A stretch of 64,000 nucleotides of DNA. It comes from an uncultured Eisenbergiella sp. (lineage in GTDB: Bacteria > Bacillota > Clostridia > Lachnospirales > Lachnospiraceae). Within the stretch, counting starts at the first letter, position 1. Each line of letters starts with the position of its first letter. The notes beneath the pieces were generated by a model that was not told where the DNA came from, made no database searches, and was given only the letters and a program-made list of their open reading frames with translations. Location: positions 1 through 64,000 of the forward strand of contig CANQVD010000011.1 in assembly GCA_947627215.1 (NCBI GenBank), in the 5' to 3' direction. Below are positions 1 to 8,479 of this stretch, in pieces. The position numbers were made by a program, and so were the translations under genes.

Positions 1-1
1 G

Positions 2-91
2 AAAGGAGAGGAAAGATGGCTTTCCGGCCATATCTATCGCTACAGCCGGAAGGACGGGCAGATCGTGATGGAACAGGCGGAGACGGACTGA
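2..91 (+). CDS. C-terminal end of an unidentified protein
   Basis: An open frame enters from the left edge and runs to a TGA at 89-91, giving 29 residues that end in QIVMEQAETD. A terminator-like hairpin follows at 131-158, which supports a real gene end. Too little sequence is present to assign a function. Confidence 0.45.
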   Translation, partial: KGEERWLSGHIYRYSRKDGQIVMEQAETD

Positions 92-130
92 CCGTAACGG
101 GAAAAGCGGCCGGAAACAGAAAACGGGAGG

Positions 131-158
131 CGGCAGGGAAGAAAGGCCCTGCCGTTTC
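131..158 (+). terminator. Terminator-like hairpin
   Basis: An 8-bp perfect stem, CGGCAGGG (131-138) with CCCTGCCG (147-154), is followed by a short TTTCC run. It lies between the stop at 91 and the next start at 191. Confidence 0.5.
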
Positions 159-190
159 CATCTGTACAGCCTTATATTAGGAAGAAAGCA

Positions 191-1150
191 ATGAATTCAG
201 TCAAACAGGGGTGTTATGTTTTGCACGGAAAGGGAAATGATATGGAGTATAAGGAGTTTGAAGAGAGAATTGGCCGGGCGGCAGCGGAAATGGCGGGAAC
301 AGAATACGGTGTGGAGATAAACAGTATTCTGCGCACAAACGGAAGAAGACGCCCCGCCCTGCGGATATGGAAGAAAGGGGACAGGAAGCATGTGGCGCCG
401 GTGGTATACCTGGACAGTTTGTATGAGACCACCGCACCGGATGTGTCTTTTAGGGAGCTGGCGGCACAGATCTTCGGCCGGTATGAGAAAATGCAGGGAA
501 GGAAGGAACTTCAACAGATCACCCGCGACATCCAGGAATGGGAATCAGTGAAGGGAGATGTGTATCCGGCGCTGCTTTGGGCAGAGCGGAATCAGGAACT
601 GCTGAAGACGCTGCCTCATGACAGGATGCTCGATCTGGCGGTAATTTATCTGATCCGCAGTGAGGACGGGATGGAAAGCAGTGTATCTGTGAAGGTGACG
701 GACAGTCTGCTGAGGGGCTGGGGGATTCCGGAGGCAGTGCTGCGGGAGACGGCCTTTGCAAACCAGAGGGAGGACTATCGTATCTACAGCATGGAGGAAG
801 CGGGAAAAATGGCAGAGACCGGAAAGGTTCAGGGAGAAAAGCCGCGGATGGGGACAGAGAAGGTACTGGATCCGAAAACCGATTATTTTCTCACTAATAG
901 CTATGGGGCCTGGGGAGCTGCCGTCATGGCGGATGGGGAGCTTATGAAGGAACTCTTGGGAGATCGGAATTATTTCATCATCCCATCCAGTATTCATGAG
1001 GTGCTTCTGATCCCTGATAACGGGCTTTTGGACAGAAAAGCGGTGGATGAGATGATAAGAGAAGTAAATAGAAGCAGCGTGGCGGAGGAGGAATGGCTGG
1101 GAGAGCATTGTTATTATTATGATGGCGGTCAGGGCGCGGTCATAAGCTGA
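191..1150 (+). CDS. DUF5688-like protein
   Basis: This predicted cytoplasmic protein of about 300 residues has the look of the DUF5688 family, common in Lachnospiraceae and of unknown function. Supporting features are an N-terminal YKEFEERI segment, a central VVYLDSLYE stretch and the C-terminal PSSIHEVLLIP motif near residue 265. Two starts are possible: ATG 191 with an AGGAAG site, or ATG 242 with AAAGGG. The family-like sequence begins at the second one (MEYKEFEE). No signal peptide or membrane segment is seen. It sits alone between a terminator and the inverted repeat at 1181-1257. Such genes are often found on accessory DNA, but its role here cannot be read from the sequence. Confidence 0.75.
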   Translation: MNSVKQGCYVLHGKGNDMEYKEFEERIGRAAAEMAGTEYGVEINSILRTNGRRRPALRIWKKGDRKHVAPVVYLDSLYETTAPDVSFRELAAQIFGRYEKMQGRKELQQITRDIQEWESVKGDVYPALLWAERNQELLKTLPHDRMLDLAVIYLIRSEDGMESSVSVKVTDSLLRGWGIPEAVLRETAFANQREDYRIYSMEEAGKMAETGKVQGEKPRMGTEKVLDPKTDYFLTNSYGAWGAAVMADGELMKELLGDRNYFIIPSSIHEVLLIPDNGLLDRKAVDEMIREVNRSSVAEEEWLGEHCYYYDGGQGAVIS

Positions 1151-1180
1151 CGGGCGCGTCCGGAACAAATTTCCATCAAA

Positions 1181-1257
1181 TCCACCATTTCCACCTAAAA
1201 TATGATAGTATATATGTATACCTGTACATATGTCTGAAAACGGGTGGAAATGGTGGA
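1181..1257. repeat. 15-bp inverted repeat with GGTGGAAA iterons
   Basis: TCCACCATTTCCACC (1181-1195) pairs perfectly with GGTGGAAATGGTGGA (1243-1257). The right arm starts a run of three GGTGGAAA-like units with a 9-bp period up to about 1268, and the 47-bp spacer is AT-rich. It lies directly upstream of the gene at 1276, so it could be an operator or a replication/excision site of the element. Confidence 0.7.
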
Positions 1258-1275
1258 AAGGTGGAAAATGCTGTC

Positions 1276-3144
1276 ATGGAACGAATGTATATCAATGATG
1301 AATGGAACAAAGACGTGATTTCAAAGGAATATCTGAAACAAATAAGGAACACGCTGAATAATAATCTGGATATTCGAATAGATAATGCCAATTTTGACCC
1401 CAAAACTTTTCTTGAGGCTGTTACTAAAAAATGCTTTAATAATATCCATATTTCTCATTGTAATTGGGTATGGAATTCATATTGGGGTAAAGGAATTAGA
1501 TGTTATTACCCAAAGTATATTGACTGGGAATTAATAAAAAAATATCAGCGAAGAATTGATAAATTAAAGAGTAAAGAGAAGCTGAATGAGGAAGAAAAGA
1601 AAAAGTTAGAGGATCTGGAATATGCAAAGAATATACTGGTGTATAGTGATAATAATAATGAAGAAGTGTCGGTGCTCCGTATGTGGCATGTTGATACCAT
1701 ACCTAAATCCCCTTGGTGTTCTTTAATCGAAAAAGAAAATATGGGATTTGAAATATGGAAGGAGGGATTTGAGGAAAAATCTCAAGACATAGATATATAT
1801 TTTGAGGATATTGTTCTTAAATCATACATGGCTTTGAAATATACAAAAGTGAAAGGCCAAAGATACCGTTTTTCTAATGACGTTCTAAAAAATCTTCAGC
1901 TAAACTCACTTAACAAACAGGATTTTTTTATACATAAAGATGAGAATGAAAATATAGAATGGAAGGATATATCTGCGCCTGTTTTCGCAAAAAGGTTGCA
2001 GGATTTGTTGCTTAGACGCAAATATACGAGATTATTTACTTTTAAATGTTCCCGAACAAATGGAACACCCGATCCCACAACAAATCCGGATATACGACGT
2101 TTTTCATACGAACATGTGAAAGATCTGTATGAGAACCTGCAGGAAGTTTGGGAGATTGACGGAAGTATTGAGGGTACGGTAGATAATAAGGGAAAAGATG
2201 ATCCTTCAGACAAACCAACAAAAAGTACCGGTAAGGGTTCTTTTTCAGGAAAAGCCCGTGGGAAATTCTTTGGCATATTTGACGGCAACGAAAAATTTAA
2301 TGAAAAAATGGAAGGTGAATTTGCCGGAGAACTCACAGGCAGACTTGACGGCCGTTTTGACGGTGAATTGAATGGAGAATCCTGCTTTCATAAGAATGCG
2401 AACTGGGATATTAAAGTAAAATTTAATGGGAATTGTAAAAAAATATCAAAAAAAGGAGAAATTGAAGATTTTTATTATTTGGATTATATGCTCGGAGCGT
2501 CCCTTACCAACACGATATTTCTTTGCAGCATGAAGGGGGGATGTAGAGGAGTTTCTGAACTGCGCATACAGAATAAAAAGGATTATAATAGCAAAGACGT
2601 TGAACAGATAATCTATAATCAGATTAAAAAGATTGATATGTGTAATGACTTTGAAGAGATTATCAAGTCACTAGGGAAATTAAAGTGTATATTTGCAAGA
2701 AACAATTTGGCACAGCTTGTATTCTCTTACCTGTTTCATGCAGAATTTGATAATAATATTGCGTCCCAGGTATCTGAATTTTTAAAAGAAAAAATAGAAT
2801 CTATCAATTCATTTTATGAGTATCATTACAAGTATAGAATATGGCTGGAAGCACAGAAACGGGGGGAAAAAAATATTGAAACAGAAGAGGACCCTGATAA
2901 TTGGGATTACCTGACTGAGTTCGATACCATTACCGATAAAGAGGTTGAAGATATCCTAAGTTACAGAAAAAACAAAAAAAGCAGATCCTCTGGGGAGAAC
3001 ACTCAAAATTTGAAAGCAGGGGAGATGGACATAAAAGAAGGGAAAAAGATTACCAGACCGGATCAATTATATGCAAAGATTCATTTGTATGTGATGAAAT
3101 CAATTTGGAGGAAGGCCGGAATGGCGATTCCACCAAAAGCTTGA
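1276..3144 (+). CDS. AT-rich gene of unknown function with Gly-rich repeat
   Basis: This encodes about 622 residues and I do not recognise a family. The gene is strikingly AT-rich compared with the chromosome, which points to recent transfer. Residues 300-375 contain a degenerate repeat of the type G-x-F-x-G (GKGSFSGKARGKFFG, then GEFAGELTGRLDG), spacing glycines every four residues. The N-terminal third is rich in Trp, Tyr and charged residues, with a Lys/Glu coiled-coil-like stretch near residues 85-115. No signal peptide or clear membrane helix is seen. I chose ATG 1276; GTG 1261 and ATG 1285 are alternatives. It ends in a good terminator and sits in the integrative element as a likely cargo gene. 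A defence or host-interaction role is only a guess from position. Confidence 0.7.
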   Translation: MERMYINDEWNKDVISKEYLKQIRNTLNNNLDIRIDNANFDPKTFLEAVTKKCFNNIHISHCNWVWNSYWGKGIRCYYPKYIDWELIKKYQRRIDKLKSKEKLNEEEKKKLEDLEYAKNILVYSDNNNEEVSVLRMWHVDTIPKSPWCSLIEKENMGFEIWKEGFEEKSQDIDIYFEDIVLKSYMALKYTKVKGQRYRFSNDVLKNLQLNSLNKQDFFIHKDENENIEWKDISAPVFAKRLQDLLLRRKYTRLFTFKCSRTNGTPDPTTNPDIRRFSYEHVKDLYENLQEVWEIDGSIEGTVDNKGKDDPSDKPTKSTGKGSFSGKARGKFFGIFDGNEKFNEKMEGEFAGELTGRLDGRFDGELNGESCFHKNANWDIKVKFNGNCKKISKKGEIEDFYYLDYMLGASLTNTIFLCSMKGGCRGVSELRIQNKKDYNSKDVEQIIYNQIKKIDMCNDFEEIIKSLGKLKCIFARNNLAQLVFSYLFHAEFDNNIASQVSEFLKEKIESINSFYEYHYKYRIWLEAQKRGEKNIETEEDPDNWDYLTEFDTITDKEVEDILSYRKNKKSRSSGENTQNLKAGEMDIKEGKKITRPDQLYAKIHLYVMKSIWRKAGMAIPPKA

Positions 3145-3186
3145 CAGAATATTTATGATAATGATGATCTGTGTTTTTCAGTAATT

Positions 3187-3220
3187 GTCCAAGCCCAAAA
3201 CAGGCTTGGACGATTTTATT
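3187..3220 (+). terminator. Rho-independent terminator
   Basis: A perfect 9-bp stem, GTCCAAGCC (3187-3195) with GGCTTGGAC (3203-3211), is followed by a T-rich tract. It ends the AT-rich gene at 3144. Confidence 0.8.
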
Positions 3221-3354
3221 TTATAAAAAGAATTCTTTCGCCTAAAAAAATGGCAGAAAATGTTGTAAAATTGCGGAGCGTGCACCGTGCCTCGCAATGT
3301 GATATATTTCCCTTACGAAGTGGCCACTTCAGCAATGATTTCGGAGGTAAAACA

Positions 3355-5331
3355 ATGAACGAAGAGGAAAAAAAGATAATAAAAGTGCTTCACTTTGTGG
3401 ATGATCGATCTGGCGAGACAGAGACGCCCCCCAAAACTGAGATAATCCGCCCCCTCATTTTTCTGGGGGAACGGGCCCCTGGGCAAGAGAATGCAGAGAT
3501 TCGCTGCCCGCTTCGGTTCCTCGACAAACCCCAAGGCAAAAGCACCGATATCAGCGCCTCAGAGATTGACTGCAACAGCAAAGAAAACTTGCCCATGACC
3601 CATATACTGCAGGAATCGGCGAACGTCGTTAAGGTGTCTATGGATCAGCAGACGGTTTCAGCGCAGTTAGGGAGTGCGCTAAGCAATTTCGTCATCCGGC
3701 CGCTGAAGAAGATTACGGTATTGACCAGCGATGGAAAACCCATCCCAGAAGAGTGCCGCATCCTTTGCGAACTGAAAATTCTTGGTGTCAAACGCGCCGA
3801 CCTCGAAATACGGGTCCGCGATATTTCGTCGATCGGAAAAATCGTGACCTCACGCTTTGCGGAGGCAAGGATCAATTTTGAAGAGCCTGATGCGGTCAAA
3901 ATTATCGAAGATGAGTTCCGAAAACAAGTTTTGGGCATCCCGGAGGAGTTCCATTTACAAGGGGCAGGGTGGCATATTCTTCACGGAATGCGGGTCTACG
4001 TTCACAAAACCGCCCTGTTGCCGCCTAATTTTGTCGCCGACACAGCCCTGGATCTGCCATGGGACAACCGCATCTCGCGTCAGGAAGCAGGCATGATCTT
4101 CCTGGCCGCCCTGGGGATTACGCCAAACAGCCAAGTAATGCGAATCATCCTGCCCTTTTCCCTTATGGGCGTTCTATATGGCCCATTTTGCGAGGCAGGC
4201 TTCGTTCCGCACTTCTCTCTTTTCATCAACGGGCGCACGGGGACGCTGAAGACTTCTTTAGCAAAAGTTTTTTTCGTTCAGTTGGCCAAATCCGAAGATC
4301 GGGAGACCCCGCGGCGGATGGATTTGGACACGGAGGCTGCACTGGAACGCGGACTCGTAAAAAGCGGTCGCGATACGGTGTTGCTTATCGACGATTATGC
4401 TCCGGCCAAGACGGCGCAAAAGGGAAATACGCTGCGGAACAACCTGGAATCCATCCTTCGAATGGTCGGAGATGGAGCAACCAGGAGCCGCAGCAACGCT
4501 CAACTTGATGATATCAAAGGTGAAGGGGTGCACGGCATGGTTGCAATAACGGGGGAACTCAAGGGCACGGGAACGTCGTCGAATCTCCGCTGTCTCTACT
4601 GCATGATTCACGAAGGTGATGTTGATTCCCAAAAGCTGTCGGAATTTCAACAAAATCCAGATATATTTACGACTTCCATTTATCATTTTACGCAGTTTTT
4701 AGCGGCAAACTGGGCAGACATCGTGTCCTTTATAAGAACTACTTTTCCTCAAAAGCGACGGAGCTATGCGGCTCAAATACACGAACGGCGCTTGCTGGAT
4801 ACTGCCGTATGCTTATCCATTGCCGCGGAAATCCTTGGGCGGTTTTTGACATCTGTATGCGGCATCGCTTCGATGACCGTTTCAGAGGAGATTCGCCAAA
4901 TGTCAGATGCAATCCTGGAGTGCGTTTTCTCAAACGAGGCCATGGTGTCCTCCGAAGATTTTTGTACCCTTTTCCTGCGTGCTGTTCACCATTTATGGAC
5001 GAACCACGTCATACACTTTGCTGAGGGGAAGCCTTCGTTGGATGATTTAAAGAGTGTCGACGGGTATATCGAACAATCGTACATATTTCTGATTTTTGAT
5101 AATGTTTACGGAAAAGTGGATACGCACATGCGAAAAAACCAACAATATTTACCATTTTCGTCTCGGGATATGGCATCTTTGCTCGCCGAAGAGGATATTT
5201 CCGTACGCACCACGAATGGGCGCGGCAAGCGTGTGAATTACGCCCGTATAGATGTGGGGGATAAAGTAAAACACAATTTTGTCAAAATACCGCTTGCAAA
5301 GTTCTATGATATCGTTGGAATGGAGGAATGA
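3355..5331 (+). CDS. P-loop ATPase of mobile element (DUF927-like)
   Basis: This 658-residue cytoplasmic protein has a Walker A motif GRTGTLKTS at residues 293-301 and a Walker B-like LLIDDY near 343-348. The arrangement resembles the DUF927-type ATPases and replication helicases carried by phages, plasmids and integrative elements, so a role in element replication or maintenance is likely but inferred. The start is fixed by TTTCGGAGGTAAAACA before ATG 3355; the frame is open further upstream, but without a better site. It is followed four bases later by the excisionase-like gene, implying one transcript. Its base use is GC-richer than the preceding gene but still unlike the host genes after 7 kb. 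The exact family should be checked by profile search. Confidence 0.7.
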   Translation: MNEEEKKIIKVLHFVDDRSGETETPPKTEIIRPLIFLGERAPGQENAEIRCPLRFLDKPQGKSTDISASEIDCNSKENLPMTHILQESANVVKVSMDQQTVSAQLGSALSNFVIRPLKKITVLTSDGKPIPEECRILCELKILGVKRADLEIRVRDISSIGKIVTSRFAEARINFEEPDAVKIIEDEFRKQVLGIPEEFHLQGAGWHILHGMRVYVHKTALLPPNFVADTALDLPWDNRISRQEAGMIFLAALGITPNSQVMRIILPFSLMGVLYGPFCEAGFVPHFSLFINGRTGTLKTSLAKVFFVQLAKSEDRETPRRMDLDTEAALERGLVKSGRDTVLLIDDYAPAKTAQKGNTLRNNLESILRMVGDGATRSRSNAQLDDIKGEGVHGMVAITGELKGTGTSSNLRCLYCMIHEGDVDSQKLSEFQQNPDIFTTSIYHFTQFLAANWADIVSFIRTTFPQKRRSYAAQIHERRLLDTAVCLSIAAEILGRFLTSVCGIASMTVSEEIRQMSDAILECVFSNEAMVSSEDFCTLFLRAVHHLWTNHVIHFAEGKPSLDDLKSVDGYIEQSYIFLIFDNVYGKVDTHMRKNQQYLPFSSRDMASLLAEEDISVRTTNGRGKRVNYARIDVGDKVKHNFVKIPLAKFYDIVGMEE

Positions 5332-5335
5332 AATT

Positions 5336-5524
5336 ATGAGAAAAACGTCTAAAACAAATTGCAATTTAGATGCCAGGCTTCTTCTCACCACCGGCGAGCT
5401 CCAGCAGTTGCTCGGGTGCGGCCGCTGTTCTGCGGTTAAGCTGGGTAACCAGGCCGGTGCCCGCGTGGAGATCGGAAGCCGTGTATTTTGGAGTCAGGCG
5501 AAATTGCGAGAATTTCTGGAGTAA
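5336..5524 (+). CDS. Excisionase-like small DNA-binding protein
   Basis: This 62-residue protein has a winged-helix/MerR-like layout: LTTGELQQLLGCGRCSAVKL followed by a wing with EIGSRVFW and a C-terminal KLREFLE helix. This pattern is typical of small excisionases that bend attachment-site DNA and direct the integrase toward excision. It starts 4 bp after the ATPase stop, with GGAGGAATGAAATT upstream as ribosome binding site, and precedes the integrase by 64 bp. Size and position agree with an Xis role, although sequence alone does not exclude a simple repressor. Confidence 0.75.
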   Translation: MRKTSKTNCNLDARLLLTTGELQQLLGCGRCSAVKLGNQAGARVEIGSRVFWSQAKLREFLE

Positions 5525-5534
5525 CACTGCAAAT

Positions 5535-5557
5535 CCCCCGGTCTCAATGGCCGGGGG
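5535..5557 (+). promoter_or_regulatory. Hairpin between xis-like gene and integrase
   Basis: CCCCCGG (5535-5541) pairs with CCGGGGG (5551-5557). No T-run follows, so it is more likely an mRNA processing or attenuation structure separating excisionase and integrase expression than a full terminator. Confidence 0.45.
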
Positions 5558-5588
5558 TACTTCATAACAGGAGGAGGAAAAGATACCT

Positions 5589-6917
5589 ATGGCAAACATT
5601 ATAAAACGAAATGGAACCTATCGGATCACTGTTTCACTGGGTTATGATCAGAATAATAAACAAAAGCGTATATCAACCACATATAAGCCGGATGCCAGCA
5701 AAAGCAAAAGGGTCCAGGATCGTGAAGCCCGTCAGTTCGCCGATGAATTTGAGGCCAAGGTAAAGAGCGGTCAAATTTCTAATGGAGAAAATCTTACTCT
5801 TGCAGAGTTTGTACCAAAGTGGCTGAAAGAATATGGGGAACAGGAACTGGAAGAAACCACCCTGCAGGATTACCAGGCCGTTTTGCGTCGGATTCTTCCT
5901 TCTCTTGGGCGCTACAAGATGAGCGAGCTGAATCCTCTGATCGTAAAGGAATTTCTTAACAGCCAAAAGATGGATGGTGCACGGCTGGATGGAAAACCCG
6001 GTGCCTACGGCGATAAAACCGTTATGAAAACGAAGCAAGTGCTCTCCATCATATTGAGTACCGCTGTGGAATGGGGTATAATGTCATCGAACCCCTGTGT
6101 AGCGGCCAGACTGAGAAGCAATAAAAAGGTCGGAACCAGAAAGATAAAGCACTTTACTTACGAACAGGCGAAAACGTTTCTGGAAGCCATTGACCGTCCT
6201 CTTGTTGTAAAGATATCGGGTCATAAGCGGGTAGACGATACCGGAAAGCCATATCTCGTCAATAACTTCACAAAAACGATCATGCTGGATCCACAGTTCC
6301 GGTTCCTGTTTAATCTGACACTGTTCAGCGGCTGCCGAAGAGAAGAACTGCTTGCACTTACCTGGAATGATTTCGATTTTGAGGAAAGCTGTATCCGCAT
6401 CACCAAAGCGGTCTGCAAGATCAAGGGCAAAACAAAACTCAAGGAAACCAAAACAGATTCTTCCAACAGGGTCGTTTATCTGCCGGAAAGCGTCATGCAC
6501 ATGGCAAGGGAATATCGGGAACATCAGCGCCAAAATGCCGATATGCTGGAGGACAAATGGGTCGGGAAGCGGGGACGGGATTTTGACGAGAACTTCGTCT
6601 TTACGCAATGGGATGGCAGGATCATGTATCTTACCACTCCCAACAGCAAACTGAAACGGGTGATCCGTCTCATCAATAATTCCATTGAAAACGAAAAGGA
6701 TAAACTTCCGCCGATCACTCTGCATGGGCTGCGGCATACGAATGCCACGTTGTTGATCGCTCAGAATCTTGACGTCGTTACAGTCGCCGGACGGCTGGGG
6801 CATTCTGATACCAGCACTACGCTGAACATATATGCACATGCTCTGAGAGAAAGGAATCAGCAGGCTGGCAAAATGTTAGGAGATATCTTCGAACAGCAGG
6901 ACCATTGCTCAAAATAA
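5589..6917 (+). CDS. int: Tyrosine site-specific integrase
   Basis: This 442-residue tyrosine recombinase carries the full catalytic set: Arg250 (SGCRREE), His379-x-x-Arg382 (HGLRHTNAT), His405 (LGHSDT) and nucleophile Tyr415 (NIYAHA). The N-terminal 60 residues form a basic arm-binding/AP2-like region, followed by a SAM-like core-binding domain (about 65-170) and the catalytic domain (about 185-430). Length and layout match integrases of Tn916/ICE-type elements of Firmicutes. AGGAGGAAAAGATACCT precedes ATG 5589. The gene reads toward tRNA-Pro on the opposite strand, the usual geometry for an element inserted in a tRNA 3' end. The gene looks intact, so the element may still be mobile. Confidence 0.95.
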   Translation: MANIIKRNGTYRITVSLGYDQNNKQKRISTTYKPDASKSKRVQDREARQFADEFEAKVKSGQISNGENLTLAEFVPKWLKEYGEQELEETTLQDYQAVLRRILPSLGRYKMSELNPLIVKEFLNSQKMDGARLDGKPGAYGDKTVMKTKQVLSIILSTAVEWGIMSSNPCVAARLRSNKKVGTRKIKHFTYEQAKTFLEAIDRPLVVKISGHKRVDDTGKPYLVNNFTKTIMLDPQFRFLFNLTLFSGCRREELLALTWNDFDFEESCIRITKAVCKIKGKTKLKETKTDSSNRVVYLPESVMHMAREYREHQRQNADMLEDKWVGKRGRDFDENFVFTQWDGRIMYLTTPNSKLKRVIRLINNSIENEKDKLPPITLHGLRHTNATLLIAQNLDVVTVAGRLGHSDTSTTLNIYAHALRERNQQAGKMLGDIFEQQDHCSK

Positions 6918-6977
6918 ACACCAAATAAACACCAAAACAGCCCAATTCACGGAAAAACCGGGAAATCATGAGCAGAG

Positions 6978-7012
6978 AAAAAGCCCGGAAACCGCATGTT
7001 TCCGGGCTTTTC
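6978..7012. terminator. Bidirectional terminator, int and tRNA-Pro
   Basis: A 12-bp stem, AAGCCCGGAAAC (6981-6992) with GTTTCCGGGCTT (6998-7009), has A-runs on one side and T-runs on the other, so it can stop both the integrase transcript and the tRNA transcript coming from the right. Confidence 0.85.
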
Positions 7013-7017
7013 TGACG

Positions 7018-7091
7018 TCGATGCGACAAGATTTGAACTTGCGACCTCTGCGTCCCGAACGCAGCGCTCTACCAAACTGAGCCACGCATCG
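7018..7091 (-). tRNA. tRNA-Pro (anticodon CGG)
   Basis: The minus strand folds as a complete tRNA: acceptor CGATGCG/CGCATCG, D stem GCTC/GAGC, anticodon stem CTGCG/CGCAG around the loop TTCGGGA, T stem GCAAG/CTTGT and discriminator A. The anticodon CGG reads proline CCG. CCA is not encoded. It is the presumed integration target of the adjacent element. Confidence 0.95.
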
Positions 7092-7114
7092 ATTGCTTTT
7101 CTTTAAGCTATATC

Positions 7115-7143
7115 ATAATACTAAATTTTCCGGGCAAAGTCAA
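7115..7143 (-). promoter_or_regulatory. tRNA-Pro promoter
   Basis: On the minus strand TTGACT (7143-7138) and TATTAT (7120-7115) are separated by 17 bp and lie just upstream of the tRNA. Confidence 0.75.
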
Positions 7144-7205
7144 CAGCTATTTTATCTTTTCCGGGCATCTTTTTCCGGCCTTTTTCGGGGTGTTTCGGCT
7201 TCTGC

Positions 7206-8279
7206 TCACGGATTGCAGCGCTTGCAGGGGTCGTAGCCCATCGCGATGACATCCGCGCGGTCTCCGGAAAACGCCTGCTTGTTTTTCTCCTTCATCTGTT
7301 TGACGCTTGCGCATGACGGGTAGTGAAATTTGTGCGTATTGGTATTCAGAATGTACGCGGTTTCTGTCGGGACGGCTTTCGCGGTCTGTGCGGAAGGATT
7401 ATCCTGTGTCAGGGCCGCGGGTTTTGCCGGGGCGGAAGCCGCCTTTGCGCCGGATTGCACGGAAGCCGCTTCTGTGCCGGATTGCACGGCGGCTGTTTCG
7501 GCCGCGCCGGGGGCGCTGTCTCCCGTGGCGTAATCGATGAGAATGCCGGGCTGCACATTATAAACGAAAACGTTGAAAAGAACCCCGTTCCCCTCATCTT
7601 CTACGGATTCGGCCTCCATCAGGACGCCGTCGGCCAGCAGGTTGTTTCCGGTATAGACGGGAGTCACCCGATACAGCACGTGATTTCCCGTTTCCTTTAT
7701 ATAATCTGCGGTCAGATCCTCAAACGGGCACATTCCTTCCACATTCAGGTATCTTGTGCCGGTGATCAGATTCTTTTCGTTGGAATTTTCGCCGGTGAGC
7801 TGATAGGCGATCAGGTGGCATCTGTTGTAAAGATATCTGTCCGGAATGAGATCCGGGTATTTCACGGTATGCCATCCGGAGGGCTTTATCTGTCCGATGC
7901 TCCCGCGTTCCTCCGTGGGCATCAGCTCTCTTCCGATGCACGCGTAAGCGACGCCGCACCTTCCCAGCCCGTCCAGCTCACTGTAGGATTCAAAGGATGC
8001 GGCAGTGAGTTCTTCCTCCGTAAAGTACGGTACATTGTCGTTGACAACGGTGAAGGGTGTTCCGGCATATGCCGGCAGATCGGCGGGGAGGGCGGCTGTT
8101 TCTCCGCTCGCCTGGGTCGCCGGGGCGTCCTGTTCCTGCCGGATGCTCTGGGCGGTCTGACTGCCGGCCGCCGGGGCCGCGGCGTCGGCGGAAAGGGAAA
8201 AGGTCAGGAACAGAGCCATGACGGCCGGGAGAATCACGCATCCGAACTTTGTTTTTAACAAAAACTTTTTCTGAGTCAC
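7206..8279 (-). CDS. Secreted DNA/RNA non-specific endonuclease
   Basis: This 357-residue protein has a signal peptide (basic start, hydrophobic stretch about 14-33 ending ADAAA) and a beta-beta-alpha metal nuclease domain of the NUC1/EndA type at about residues 75-245. The core motif is DRYLYNRCHLIAYQL with the catalytic His, and NEKNLITGTRYLN supplies the metal-binding Asn. An Ala/Gln-rich linker leads to a C-terminal Cys cluster (YPSCASVKQM...YDPCKRCNP), a small zinc-binding-like domain seen at the end of some secreted nucleases. It probably degrades external nucleic acid for nutrition. The gene is monocistronic and convergent with the integrase side; GGATGAGACGGTGACTC precedes the start. 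Confidence 0.85.
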   Translation of the reverse strand: MTQKKFLLKTKFGCVILPAVMALFLTFSLSADAAAPAAGSQTAQSIRQEQDAPATQASGETAALPADLPAYAGTPFTVVNDNVPYFTEEELTAASFESYSELDGLGRCGVAYACIGRELMPTEERGSIGQIKPSGWHTVKYPDLIPDRYLYNRCHLIAYQLTGENSNEKNLITGTRYLNVEGMCPFEDLTADYIKETGNHVLYRVTPVYTGNNLLADGVLMEAESVEDEGNGVLFNVFVYNVQPGILIDYATGDSAPGAAETAAVQSGTEAASVQSGAKAASAPAKPAALTQDNPSAQTAKAVPTETAYILNTNTHKFHYPSCASVKQMKEKNKQAFSGDRADVIAMGYDPCKRCNP

Positions 8280-8419
8280 CGTCTCATCCTCCGCTTTTCA
8301 TATGGCGCCTGTCGGCGCGTATTGTTTTCAAAATGGTTTTAAAACTGGTTATATTTATAATAATAGCATAAATTTCATGATTTGCAAGCAAAATCCGTCT
8401 GTTTTTTTTCGGAAAACAC

Positions 8420-8461
8420 TTGACATTCATCTGAACATGCTGTATATACTGTATATATACA
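8420..8461 (+). promoter_or_regulatory. Promoter and palindromic operator of GntR operon
   Basis: TTGACA (8420-8425) and TATATA (8443-8448) are 17 bp apart. TGTATATA (8441-8448) and TATATACA (8454-8461) form a perfect inverted repeat overlapping the -10, which fits autorepression by the GntR/YtrA-type regulator encoded immediately downstream. Confidence 0.75.
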
Positions 8462-8479
8462 GAAAGAGAGAACAATGCG

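Larger units (their letters stand above)
1..7017. mobile_element. Right end of a tRNA-Pro integrative element
   Basis: The segment ends with an excisionase-like gene and a tyrosine integrase whose 3' end faces the 3' end of tRNA-Pro(CGG), about 100 bp away. Site-specific elements of this class commonly integrate at tRNA 3' ends. A P-loop ATPase and an AT-rich gene of unknown function lie further left, and base composition there differs visibly from the GC-rich chromosome after 7.1 kb. I found no second copy of the tRNA 3' end within the window, so the left boundary lies outside it. Whether the DUF5688-like gene belongs to the element is uncertain. No relaxase or conjugation gene is visible in this part. 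Confidence 0.7.

Noticed and set aside
1-7017. Left attachment repeat of the integrative element within the window.
   Set aside because: No copy of the tRNA-Pro 3' segment (7018-7060) was found by eye in 1-5600.
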